Origin: Pontederia crassipes
Lineage: Eukaryota; Streptophyta; Magnoliopsida; Commelinales; Pontederiaceae
Reading direction: 5' to 3'
Assembly: GCA_030549335.1 (NCBI GenBank)
Contig: CM060189.1
Location: forward strand, 53,104,917-53,168,916
DNA length: 64,000 nucleotides
This document shows positions 1 to 11,300 of the stretch, one piece after another. Below the pieces are notes generated by a model that had not been told where the DNA came from, did no database searches, and worked only from the letters and a program-made list of their open reading frames with translations. The translations under genes were made by a program, and so were the position numbers. Every line of letters begins with the position of its first letter. The first letter of the stretch is position 1.

Positions 1-1320
1 ATGACAACAATCGTAACGCTAATCGACTTGATAACATACTTGTTTTACTCGAACATGCTCATTAACCTTGAATCATACATAAACATTAGGTGACTTTGGG
101 TGCCTTTACATTCTTGGGTTAAGCCGAGCAAAACAGTACAGCCTTTTACGGGTCAATCGATGATCAAACTATGATAAAGAGGGCGACCCTTATCTTGAGG
201 CACTTGGCATGGGCTGGCAATCCCATTATTCATCTTCTATCTTTACGTAATCACTTTAGGCTCTTATTATTCGTTATTCTTCATATGATGGGAATACTTG
301 AATAAATTGAAGGGTAAATCAGTACAAGGAATCATATCTTAAATCAGGGATGGATTCCAATGAAATGATTTCCTTATTTTAGTCATAACAATGATAACTC
401 ATAAGGAGGAACATATCGTATTCAAGTCAAGAAAATCAGGGTTACTAATGAACCAAGTGAGGAATCATAATTGAGCCACGGCTCGGCACGACCGTGATCA
501 ACTAGTGTCACGGGCGTGCAGGGAGGTTTGAACGGCCATGCCGTTCTTGTGGCACGGGCGTGCTAGTGCAGTAAGAATAGAGAAGTGGCACGAGCGTGCC
601 AGTAAGATGGCACATGCGTGCTTGATCATATTGCCAATCGACCGATTCATAGAATCGGTCGACTATGTTTAGTGGCTGAATTGATGCGGCTATGGCACGG
701 GCATGCCGGATATAAGGGCAGTCAACCGATTCGATAGATCGGTCCACCAGTCGATAGTAGCAGCATACCGATTATGCCACGGGCGTGCCAGGTGGATAGT
801 ATGGGCGTCCCGAGGGGTGGTGACACGATCGTGAAAGTGAGGTCACGACCATGACGATGGGGGTTTCACCGCCGATTTCAGCGCGAACTTGCAGAGAAAT
901 GATACATTAACAACACGAAATGAAGTCCTATGTTTTTACAATCATAGATGCAAATCAATGATGATAATACACAAATTTTCTACATACAATCAAATCTATA
1001 ATTATGCAAATAGAAAGAAAAATAGAGCAATCCATAATCCATTCATTCCTCCTTGAAATCTTTCGTTCAAGAATGTGATCAGATCGTAATGGTGAATTGG
1101 ATCTATTCAAGAATCAGGGTGATTTCGAGGTTTCACCTACCTGATTGTTGATCGACTTCTTGCTCTGATTCATTCGCATCACCGATGGTTGTGTCCTCTT
1201 AGTCGTCCCTAGACTTGTGCCCTCTTTCTTGTTTGGTTTCCGTCACACAATGAACAACTCTTAGAAATGAAAAACCATGTCTTCCAACAGGTGAGTGGAA
1301 CATAGGGGATGGGATCTCAG
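1..1320. other. Degenerate repeat-like DNA, probably old LTR remnant
   Basis: No protein domain is recognisable in any frame. The style (short GC-rich palindromic motifs in an AT-rich background, then at about 1080-1290 a stretch like the transcribed end of a plant LTR read on the minus strand) resembles LTR sequence elsewhere in this window. No second LTR, primer site or target duplication can be found inside the window, so the assignment is only an inference. Confidence 0.35.
505..850. repeat. Cluster of CACG-N-CGTG palindromic motifs
   Basis: Some nine variants of GGCACGGGCGTGCC occur in about 350 bp, for example near 510, 550, 587, 610, 694, 777 and 820. Between them lie longer inverted pairs such as CGACCGATTC/GAATCGGTCG at about 638-662. 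Spacing is irregular, about 30-85 bp. The motif is self-complementary, so each copy could pair with itself or with its neighbours. Confidence 0.6.
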
Positions 1321-2429
1321 GTCATTAATTTCCTAATTATTTTCCTCTCTCATGTTTATTTTTCTCTTAATTATTTGATTCCTCTCATTAATGTCAGAAT
1401 TCTTGGATCCCATCTGGTATTGAGTTGGCACTCCTCTCCCTCTTTACTTGACCATTTCAGCATTACATTCTTTTTTTTTCTCTATTGATTTCTTTTCCAT
1501 ATTCTAACCGTCCACATTTGAATTTTCCTAATTATTAGGCATCATGTCATTTACTCTTTCTAGCTGGCCCTTCTGTTTCTATTTATTTTTATTTTTATTT
1601 TTTCTGAGCTGTTACACATTTTGTTTGCTTTTCAATATGTTCTCTTTTCCTTATTTGTTTTTTTATCAAGTATTGGCATCTGTCTTTTAGGACATAAAGA
1701 ATTCGTCTTCATTCATAAGCACTCATAATTACAGGGAGACGAAATAAAACTTGATTGCTTTCTCATTGCGATTGAAGTCATAGATATAGTTGTAAAATGT
1801 ATTACTCGCAATTGTGCATTGATCATTTAGATTTAGAGCCAAACTTCATGTTAGGATGGCCAAACTTCCAGCCTCCCAGACAGTTCAGACTTCACACCAG
1901 CACATTGCCCTCATCGGACTTATTTTAATCATAATTATGTTGATATGATACAGCACAAAAACAAGAATAATTGATGATTGCAACATTAGAGGTGTGGTTG
2001 AAGAATGAGAATAATAAAATATGATATGTCTGTATTATTATTATTATTATTAAATAATTCACTAACATGGGAGACCATTTCTTTGCTGCTCCCCACACTC
2101 TGTTCTCTCTAAAAGTAAAACAAACTCTGACCTTCCAACAGAGACCCCCACTACCCCCTCTGACTATGCTTACAACTCACAAATTTCCTTTAAACCAAAT
2201 TACTTAACCTCTCATGCACATCCAAATTTAAGAGTTGATGTGAGATGAATCGTAAAAGATACCAGTGACAGGTTGAATTTAGAAAGGAAGAAATCTCATG
2301 ATGAACTTTTGAGTGAGGGGATGCTGACGTTTATACACCACAACATACCAACCCAATCTTTCTCTCTCTAGCTGTCTGTATCTGTAGGGGTATCTATTTT
2401 GTGTGACATAGTCACTCAGGCAGGCCTAT
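1321..2429. other. Upstream flank of the transporter gene, no gene seen
   Basis: AT-rich non-coding DNA with T-rich tracts and a short TTA/ATT microsatellite at about 2036-2051. The last few hundred bases before the TATA box are the likely proximal promoter. I see no ORF with a recognisable domain. Confidence 0.5.
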
Positions 2430-2437
2430 TATAAATA
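2430..2437 (+). promoter_or_regulatory. TATA box of the NPF transporter gene
   Basis: TATAAATA stands about 150 bases before the ATG at 2586. This fits a transcription start at about 2460-2470 and a leader of roughly 120 bases. It is the best TATA match in the proximal upstream region on this strand. Assignment to this gene is by position and orientation. Confidence 0.6.
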
Positions 2438-2585
2438 GCTGGCTTCAGGTTGCCTGAAGCTTACCAAAGCTCTCTTGCAAAGTGGTGTGCTATCTGAGAG
2501 GTGGGAGTCCATACTGAAGCAGAAAGAGAGGGGAAAGAGATTTGTGTGTGCATCGTTGTTAGGAGTCTGTGAATAGCAAGAGGTT

Positions 2586-5500
2586 ATGGACATCGAGACA
2601 AGTCAGAATCCAAAAGGCGACTCCATGCTCGAACTCTCTGTTGATTGGAGGGGTAAACCCTGCAAGCCAAAGCAGCACGGGGGCATGAGAGCTGCTGTCT
2701 TTGTTTTAGGTCTCTCTCTCTCTCTCTCTCTCTCTCAATCTCACACGCAATATCTTTCATGAAAACATAAAAACGAACTCTTCTAGGCTTTAACACTTGC
2801 TTAGGTACAAGGTAACTAATAGATAGTTTGCATGAGATGAGTATAGAGAGGACATGCTTTTAGTCATCAGTTTCACTGTAACATTCTGCTTATTTAATAT
2901 TATATTGTGATTTATGATATCATGTTAATCTATTCATGATTGGAGATTTCACCCTTTTAACTGTTTAATTATGCTTATTACTTCATTCCTGTTCCAGGCA
3001 TTCAAGCATTCGAAATCATGGCAATCGCAGCAGTGGGGAACAACCTCATAACATGTGTTCAATGACATGCACTTCTCCCTCCCCAAATCTGCAAACATAG
3101 TGACCAACTTCATAGGGACTATCTTCCTCCTCTCCCTGCTAGGTGGATTCCTCTCAGATTCTTATCTTGGGAGCTTCTGGACTATGTTGATATTTGGATT
3201 TGTGGAACTTTCAGTGAGTTTTCTTACTTTTTTCTACTACTATGATACCAATGGAATGAAGCTCTCTCTCTCTCTTTTTGCCTTTCTTTCCCTGCCACAA
3301 GAGAAGGCACAAGAAGATATGAAGAACAACCGGCTAAGATTTTATCTTAGAGAAGACATGTAGATGGTTGTAGCCAGACATCCATTCAGAAAGATAGAAC
3401 AGCCAACCACATTCCTCTACTCCAAGTGCACACATGACAGCCACTTGGTCAGATGAAACAACAACAACAAAGTCTTATCCCACTAGGTGGGGTCGGCTAC
3501 ATGGATCATACGACGCCATAGTTGATCCATGTTCATAAGATTCGACATGATTTTATGTTGGCTGTCGGGGCCTAACATAACCCTCCTCCTTTATCCGGGC
3601 TTGAGACCGGCTATAAAATATAACCGAGGCAATTTGGACAATTTATAGAACCCCCACCATGGGACTACTTGCATATGTTCTTTATTGCTATAAAGTTCAT
3701 TTCTCCACAACGAAAAATTTAGTCCACCAGCAGAGACTCAAATGAGGAACAAAGAAAGAAATGGACTAAATGATGAATCGTGCATTGTTTTTCTTTTCTT
3801 GCGTTGATTACTGATGCTCTTGTTGTTTTATCTTTTGTGTTCAGGGCTTCATATTGCTGTCAGTCCAAGCGCGCCTTCCACAACTGAGACCACCCCCATG
3901 CAACATGATGTCCACAGATGGTCACTGCGTGGAGGCCAAGGGATTCAAGGCCACCATATTCTTTGTTGCTCTTTACTTGGTTGCACTGGGGAGCGGCTGC
4001 CTGAAGCCAAACATGATCGCTCACGGTGCCGACCAGTTCGGAAAAGATGACCCGAAGCAATCGAAGAAGCTGTCTACATACTTCAATTCAGCATACTTCA
4101 GCTTCTGTGTTGGAGAGTTGATTGCTCTCACTGTTCTCGTTTGGGTTCAGACGAGATCCGGGATGGCCCTGGGCTTTGGGGTGTCTGCAGCTGCAATGGC
4201 CATGGGTCTCGTCAGCTTAATCGCTGGGGCTTTCTTCTACAGGAACAAGCCTCCACAAGGCAGCATCTTCACCCCTATCACAAGAGTAAGATTCAGAACC
4301 TGGTTCCTTCCTTTTTTACCTTTTTCATTTATTGGATTCTGTCTAAACAATTGCACCGGGAAGTTCATAAATAGAATTAGAAGTTGGAGTATGGTAGCTG
4401 AAAGATTATCTGACTCCTGAAGATTCAAAAACTTAATTTCCTTTTTGTAATAGAGCAGAACTTCAATATCTTTATTTTTTTGAAATACTGTGATGGTCAG
4501 GACTCCTGAGTGATCTACTGTTGGTCACCTTCTTTAATGGGAGATCACTAACTTCTCTCGTTTCATGGCCCATCATAATTGCAACTATTCTTTGTTATAT
4601 GTTTTTTCTCTTTTTTTTTTGTTAAAGCTTCTTTTGCTGTTGGTACTGTGTTTAGTCAAGCCACTTGGATTAATTGATTTTTAGTGAATGGATTATTGCT
4701 GCTCGACAAATCCACTTGAGATTTCCACGTGTTAATAATAAGACTTGCCTTCTTGGCTTCTCATTGTGCCTAATTGCAGATCACATTAGCTTTCAATATT
4801 AAGAGAGGACAAAATTGATGTCAATAATTGACAAATACCTAAGGCCTTCACAAGCTTTTGTCACTTGAATAATCAAATTTTGGCGCATTGATCCCGTCGT
4901 TGGATTTCAATGGATTAATCTATTGAATCATGGAGAAAAAAAATTCCTTTGCTGATGGCATTATCATTGGTGTGCTAACATGTAGATTTTGCTATCATGT
5001 TTACTTTTCATGACCTGTAGACGTATCTATATAAATTATGAGATACATTGAATATAGGACCATAGTAAGGCAATCATTGCTTAGAACATCATTTTCTTAT
5101 CTAGATGGAAACAGAACATCACTTTCTAGGAACACTGTCATACAGGTGGTAAAGATTTTATATTCTTACAATCATGTTTGGTTGATGTTTCATGTCATCT
5201 GATCGGGACTAAAGCATAATTTTGCAGGTTCTGGTAGCTGCCTTCACGAAAAGAAAGCAAATCTGCCCTTCAAATCCTGAATTGATTCACAGAAGCCAAA
5301 TAAATGTACCTAAGATCCTTGGTGCTGTTGGGATTGAGCCTTCTTCAAGTGTTGGCGCCGTACAGCTCAGTAATAAGTTCAGGTTAAAATTGCTATCAAT
5401 CTGAAGGCTTGGCGAGCCACGAATTAGTCTACCAGATAAACAAAGTGAACCATAACAATAATCTAACAAGACAACTGATAATGGAGAAGTATTCAGAGTG

Positions 5501-6516
5501 TTTGTGAAAAGCTGACTTCTCACACAATCGGTTTCTGATACAAAATCTCATCTTCATACAAAAGTTTGAACATTAATTTAAACCATCAACACGCTACCAT
5601 AATTTGTCTTTTTTTTGTCATGATGCCTAGGTTCTTTGACAAGGCCTGCCTAAAGGTTCAGGATGGTTCCAGCATGGAGAGTCCATGGAGGCTATGCACA
5701 GTTGCAGAAGTTGAACAAGTAAAGATACTTCTTTCTGTGATACCGATCTTCGCTTGCACCATCATATTCAACACAATATTGGCGCAGCTCCAGACCTTCT
5801 CAGTTCAACAAGGAAGCTCCATGAACACTCAACTGGCCAATTTATTCAGAGTCCCGCCAGCCTCCCTGCAATCCATACCATATCTCATGCTTATTGTATT
5901 AGTTCCGGTATATGAAACATGCTTTGTGCCACTGGCACGAAAGGTAACCGGAAGGGAATCTGGCATCACCCCTCTGCAGAGAATTGGTGTCGGCTTATTC
6001 ATGGTGACGTTCTCAATGATAGCAGCTGCCTTGATTGAGAACAAAAGAAGGGAAGCAGCTGTTGGTTCCAGCAAGCTTCTGTCCATCTTTTGGATTGCCC
6101 CACAGTTCCTCATATTTGGGCTCTCAGAGATGTTTACAGCTGTAGGTCTCATAGAGTTCTTCTACAAGCAGTCACTGGCTGGCATGCAGGCCTTCTTGAC
6201 AGCCATGACATACTGCTCCTACTCCTTTGGATTCTACCTGAGCTCTCTCCTTGTGTCACTAGTGAACAAGATAACATCAAGCTCATCCAAAGGTGGCTGG
6301 CTAAGTGACAATGATCTGAACAAGGATAGACTTGACCTGTTCTACTGGCTCTTGGCAGCCCTGAGCATCCTGAACTTTTTCAACTACCTGTTCTGGTCCA
6401 GATGGTACTCCAAGGGTTCATCCCCATCAACTGCTACTACTGCACCACATGGTCCACATGGTGAAGACCTCAGCATCAGCTCCTCAAAGCATGTTGTAGC
6501 TGATAACATCCTGTAA
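2586..6516 (+). CDS. NRT1/PTR family (NPF4-type) membrane transporter, five exons, frameshift in exon 2
   Basis: Member of the proton-coupled NPF/POT family: twelve-helix membrane carriers for nitrate, peptides or hormones. Exons read as 2586-2709, 2998-3213, 3845-4285, 5228-5382 and 5631-6516, all with GT-AG introns in compatible phases. Motifs in order: HGGMRAAVFVLG (about residues 32-43), IQAFEIMAIAAVGNNLIT, NIVTNFIGTIFLLSLLGGFLSD, ALGSGCLKPNMIAHGADQF, YFNSAYFSFCVGELIAL, YRNKPPQGSIFTPI, then FFDKACL, the cytoplasmic loop and the last helices to NFFNYLFWSRWY. Full length would be about 607 aa, normal for the family. The start is the ATG that opens the frame into the conserved HGGMRA segment. 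Exon 2 lacks two bases of an expected TAT (Tyr) codon at about 3054, so translation meets TGA at 3063-3065 after about 62 residues. Everything downstream is intact. This is either a recent pseudogene allele or a sequence error. The closest relatives by recollection are NPF4.3/4.4-like proteins. Substrate is unknown. Confidence 0.85.
2710..2736. repeat. (CT)n microsatellite at the start of intron 1
   Basis: An almost pure run of TC dinucleotides begins immediately after the exon 1 donor GT. Its length is probably variable between individuals. A shorter CT run is near 3261-3276 in intron 2. Confidence 0.85.
3457..3626 (-). mobile_element. Short LINE-derived element (Au-SINE-like) in intron 2
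   Basis: Read on the minus strand, its first about 115 bases match the 5' end of the LINE at 8328-11493, including the first 20 or so codons of its ORF. Its last about 60 bases match the LINE 3' end, down to a (TTG)n tail. The 3 kb between are absent. Length, tail and terminal sequence resemble the plant Au SINE family, whose 3' end is known to be shared with RTE LINEs, but it could equally be an internally deleted LINE. A clean target duplication is not visible (weak TTGGTCA / TTGGACA similarity at the two sides). Confidence 0.7.
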
Positions 6517-8309
6517 AAAGTAATATTCAGATTTCATGTTTTTTTCCCTTCCTGTTTACTTTGACCTTTATTACATTGTACTAAACTATAAAAGAAAAAA
6601 AAAAGTTAGCGAGAAGAAAGAAATGAGGGTCTGGAAAAATCATCTCAACTTCGAACAAACTTATGCTAATTACACTTTTTCCCTAATTTTATGAAATGGC
6701 TGACCGAAGCATGTCGCTCGCGGGGCTCTTAGATTCCAAGGATATCCATCCTTATAGTACACATTGTATATAATACTTTAAGATAAGGTGTCTGCAAATT
6801 TCCACCATGTTTGTTGTTGTCATTTTAAAAGATAAATGTGCATCTGATTCGAAAAATCTTGATCATTCACCCTCGCATGCTCTTGCAAGTTAGATTTTTC
6901 TGCTAATACAAGCCATCACAGCGAAATAGCAATTCCATGGCAAATAGCTCTTTTCTGCCACTGAATCGATGCTCAGAAATTTCTCCCTCACGAGGAGAGA
7001 ATCACGCACTCTCATGTCTCATTTTTCTAAAAGGTCATGAAAGGGATGGAAAAGAAATTCCTCACATTTTCCATGAAGCAAGAAAAAGGTTCATGGGTCT
7101 CCATTCTGAATCCCTTTTGGCAATAAAGGCCTCGCGATGGGAACAGAGACAACAGCACATATGAAATGCAATTCATTTCCAACGTAGGAGAATCATCAAA
7201 ATGGACGTACTGTTTTCTCTCCTGTTGAGTTGATAGACATTTATCATATATGTCAGACGACATGAAAAGAATAGTAAGTTTACAGTGATGGAAGCATCAT
7301 CATCTCCGTGTCATCCACATCAATATCCACATCAATGATTGTTGGTCACTGTTGTCCACGTACCTGTCCCAGGTGAATGAACAGTAGCAAAGTTCATGGC
7401 AGCAATTGGAAAATTGAATCGAAGGGCCGGGGACGCGCACCAATGAGCACCAGTTACTGCGGAGATGCACAGGAAGGAAGTGGGTGGGGACGACACGAGG
7501 AGAGCAGGAGGGACAGCCTAACTGTCAGACGCTGCTGCGGTTCAGTTGTGTCGCAAGGCCTTGGTGCGTGCATGCCGACGCTGATAGCTCATGAGGAGCA
7601 AGAGGAGATCACGCGGGACTGACTCCAATTCCTCTCGCGTGTATCCCAGAGGACCCTGTCTCATCTTTCATCTTTCATGGTCCACCTTAGCTGCTCCGAG
7701 TCTGGCCGTCATATTTTGGTTCGCTGTGAATTTGCTATACCGAAAACAATTGCACCAATTCGATCAGGGTCTCTTTTCATAAATTGCTCCTTCTATTTTT
7801 TCTAATCATTTGCCATGTCTACTATTTAAAATTCTCAGAACTCACCACATTATTTCGTTTCATTGCGTAATTTTTATTATCACCTTACTGATAATCTAGA
7901 TAGTAGGCAGAGAAAGTGACTTTCTAAATTATTAGTTGATAAAAATACATATCCATTCAATTATTATTTTTATTTAAAATAGTTTATTAATAAATAAATA
8001 TCATTGACATTCAACTTCATTTTCTTTATTATTTGGAATCTTTTACAAATAATTCTTAATTTTGTCTCATCTTTTTTATATATATTCACTTTTCTATGTT
8101 TTTCTTTATTTATTTATAATAATATTTTATTAAAATTTGAAATAATTTTTAGGGATATTTTGATAATTTTCTCACTATATATTTTGACTATTATTTATAT
8201 TACCAATACTTATCAAACACTATAATGTAACATTATCGATAATTTAAACAGTGACAATCTATCTATGTGGTGATATAAATTACTAGTTAAATTGTAAAAT
8301 TATGTCGGG
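6517..8309. other. Intergenic DNA downstream of the transporter gene
   Basis: Contains the 3' untranslated region of the transporter (up to roughly 6600-6800), a moderately GC-rich patch at 7370-7700 without recognisable coding potential, and a strongly AT-rich tract at 7780-8300. The small open frames here show no family signature and are not reported as genes. Confidence 0.5.
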
Positions 8310-8327
8310 TCTGAACTCTATATATTA

Positions 8328-11300
8328 CAACAACAACAAAGCCTTATCCCACTAGGTGGGGTCGGCTACATGGATCATACGACGCCATTCCGCTCTATTA
8401 GTAACCAAACCTTTCGGTATATTATTCACCAATAGATCTTGCTCTATTAGTTCGCCAAGTGTCCGCCTTGGCCTCCCTCTCCCTCTTTTAATCGGACTCC
8501 AGATTATTTGATCTACTCTTCTTACTGACGCATCTAATGGTCTTCTCTGAACATGACCAAACCATCTCAAACGATTCTCTACCATTTTCTCACTAATAGG
8601 AGCCACTCCGACTCGTTCACGTATATGGTCATTCCTAATCTTATCTAATCTTATATGACCACACATCCATCTCAACATCCTCATTTCGGCTACCCCCACT
8701 TTACGTTCATGTTGTCCCTTCATAGCCCAACATTCACTACCATATAACACTGCTGGCCTTATAGCAGTACGATAGAATTTTCCTTTAACTTTATTGGGTA
8801 CTTTTCTATCACAAAGAACTCCAGTGACTTTTCTCCACTTACACCAACCAGCTTGAATTCTATGATTAACATCGTCATCAATCTCACCATCTTGTCTTAC
8901 AATTGATCCTAAATATTTAAACTTTGTCACTTGAGGAATTATATCCTCCCCTAACCTAACTTTCAAATCGTCTCTAAATTGTTTATTTGTGAAATTACTA
9001 TGCATATATTCTGTTTTATTCCTACTTAAACGAAAACCCTTTGACTCCAACGTATTTCTCCATATTTCTAATTTTGTATTAATCTCTTCTCTTGAATCCG
9101 CTAAAAGTACTATATCATCCGCAAATAGCATGCACTTAGGTACCTCCTCTGTGATACTCTCGGTTATAGCATCGATAACTAAGTTAAATAGATACGGGCT
9201 TAAAGCTGATCCTTGATGTAGGCCAATTCCTATAGGAAATTCATTTGTCTCACCTCCGGGTGTCCTAACCCTAGTCAATGCCCCATCGTACATATCTTGT
9301 ATTACCTTAATGTAGGCAACATTCACCCTCTTCTTTTGCAAGGCTTTCCAAAGTACATCCCTTGGTACCCGATCATACGCCTTCTCTAAGTCAATGAAAG
9401 CCATATGTAAGTCTCTTCTCCTACTTCGATACTTCTCCATCATCCCCCTTAGTAAATAAATCGCCTCTGTAGTGGATCTTCCTGGCATGAACCCAAATTG
9501 TCTCTCAGAAATACTAGTCTCCATTCTCAATCTATGCTCAATCACTTTTTCCCATAATTTCATAGTGTGACTCATAAGTTTAATCCCTCTATAATTTGCA
9601 CAATTCTGAATATCCCCTTTATTTTTGTAAATAGGAACTAATGTACTTAATCTCCAATCATCAGGCATCTTTTTCGACCGTAAAATCTCATTAAATAGTT
9701 TACATAACCACAACACACATTTTTCTCCTAAACATTTCCAAACTTCAATCGGTATACCATCCGATCCAACGGCTTTACCATTCTCCATTTTCTTAAGAAC
9801 TTCGCTAACCTCCGAGACTCTAATTCTACGATAAAATGACCTATTAAGCTCACATTCGCTAACTGTCAAGTCCTCCAAATCACAACGCGAACCTTCACAT
9901 CCATCATTAAATAGCTTATAGAAATACTCTTCCCATTTGTTCTTAATATCTCCTTCAGTAACTAAAACCTTGCCAACTTCATTTTTTATGCATCTTACTT
10001 GATCCAAATCTCTCGACTCCTTCTCTTTGTTCCTTGCAATCTTGTAAATCTTTTGTTCACCCGCCTTTGTCCCTAACTCCTTATAAAACCCCTCATATGC
10101 TTTAGCACGAGCATCACTAACAGCCTTCTTAGCCTCCCTTTTCGCCAAACGATACTTTTCCCAATTGTCAGAACTATTGTCCAAGTGTATCGCCTTGAAA
10201 CAATTCTTCTTATTACGCACCTTTTCTTGGACCTCCTCATTCCACCACCAAGTCTCCTTATCTCGTGGTCCAAAACCTTTTGATTCTCCTAAAATGGCTT
10301 TAGCAACCACTTCAACCTTTTTTGCCACATTCTTCCACATGATACTAGCATCTCCTTCTAACTCCCACACACTTTCCTCTAATAACTTACTTCTAAAAGT
10401 CTCTCGCTTCTCCCCCTTTAACTGCCACCACTTGATCTTTCGATAAAAAACTGTTCGGAATTTTGATTTTATACATTTTATTTGCATATCAAGAACTAAC
10501 AATCTATGTTGTGTAGTCACCCCATGCCCAGGAATTACTTTGCAATTAGTGCAACGTCTTTTATCAGTATTTCTTATCAAGAAAAAATCGATTTGAGACC
10601 TATGAGTTCCACTTTTGTATGTGATTAAATGTTCCTCTCTCTTCCTAAAACAAGTGTTGATAATCTTAAGGTCGTATGCTAAAGAAAAATCAATAATAGT
10701 TTGTCCTTCCTCATTCAACTCCCCAAAACCAAAACCACCATGAACCCTTGCATGTGGTCCTGCCTCTTTACCAACATGTCCATTAAGGTCTCCCCCAACA
10801 TAAACTTTCTCAGTTGTTGGTATACTTTCAATCAAACCCTCCATATCTGCCCAAAACTTCTCCTTGAGATGTGATTCTGCTCCTACTTGGGGTGCATATG
10901 CACTAATAATGTTCATAGTCTCCTTTCCAACAATTACTTTCACGGATATGATTCGATCCTCAATCCTTTTAACTTCCACAACATTCTTCCTCCATTCTGC
11001 ATCCGCGATAATACCAACACCATTCCTTCCATTTACCTTACCTGTGTACCAAAGTTTGGAACCATTTAACCTAATCTCTTTACTTCCCTCTCCTACCCAT
11101 CTAGTTTCTTGCAAGCATAAGATACTAATCTTACGCTGGTCCATTACTTGTGCCACCTCGAGGCGCTTCCCATTCAACGTCCCAATGTTCCAAGAACCTA
11201 ATCTGATCTTAGTCTCATGAACTAGCTTCTTTAATCGCCTCCGTCCATTAGAGTGCGGTAGCCCTTGCTCATTTAACACTGCATTCAGGCGAGGATGCAG

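Noticed and set aside
3055-4420. Two or more separate small genes at the transporter locus
   Set aside because: The pieces are consecutive exons of one NPF gene with GT-AG borders. Run-on frames into introns are artefacts.
6937-7782. Short ORFs downstream of the transporter
   Set aside because: No recognisable domain, no upstream signals and no codon pattern suggesting a real gene.
8989-11220. Forward-strand open frames within the LINE
   Set aside because: They are antisense shadows of the 1029-aa ORF with no domain of their own.
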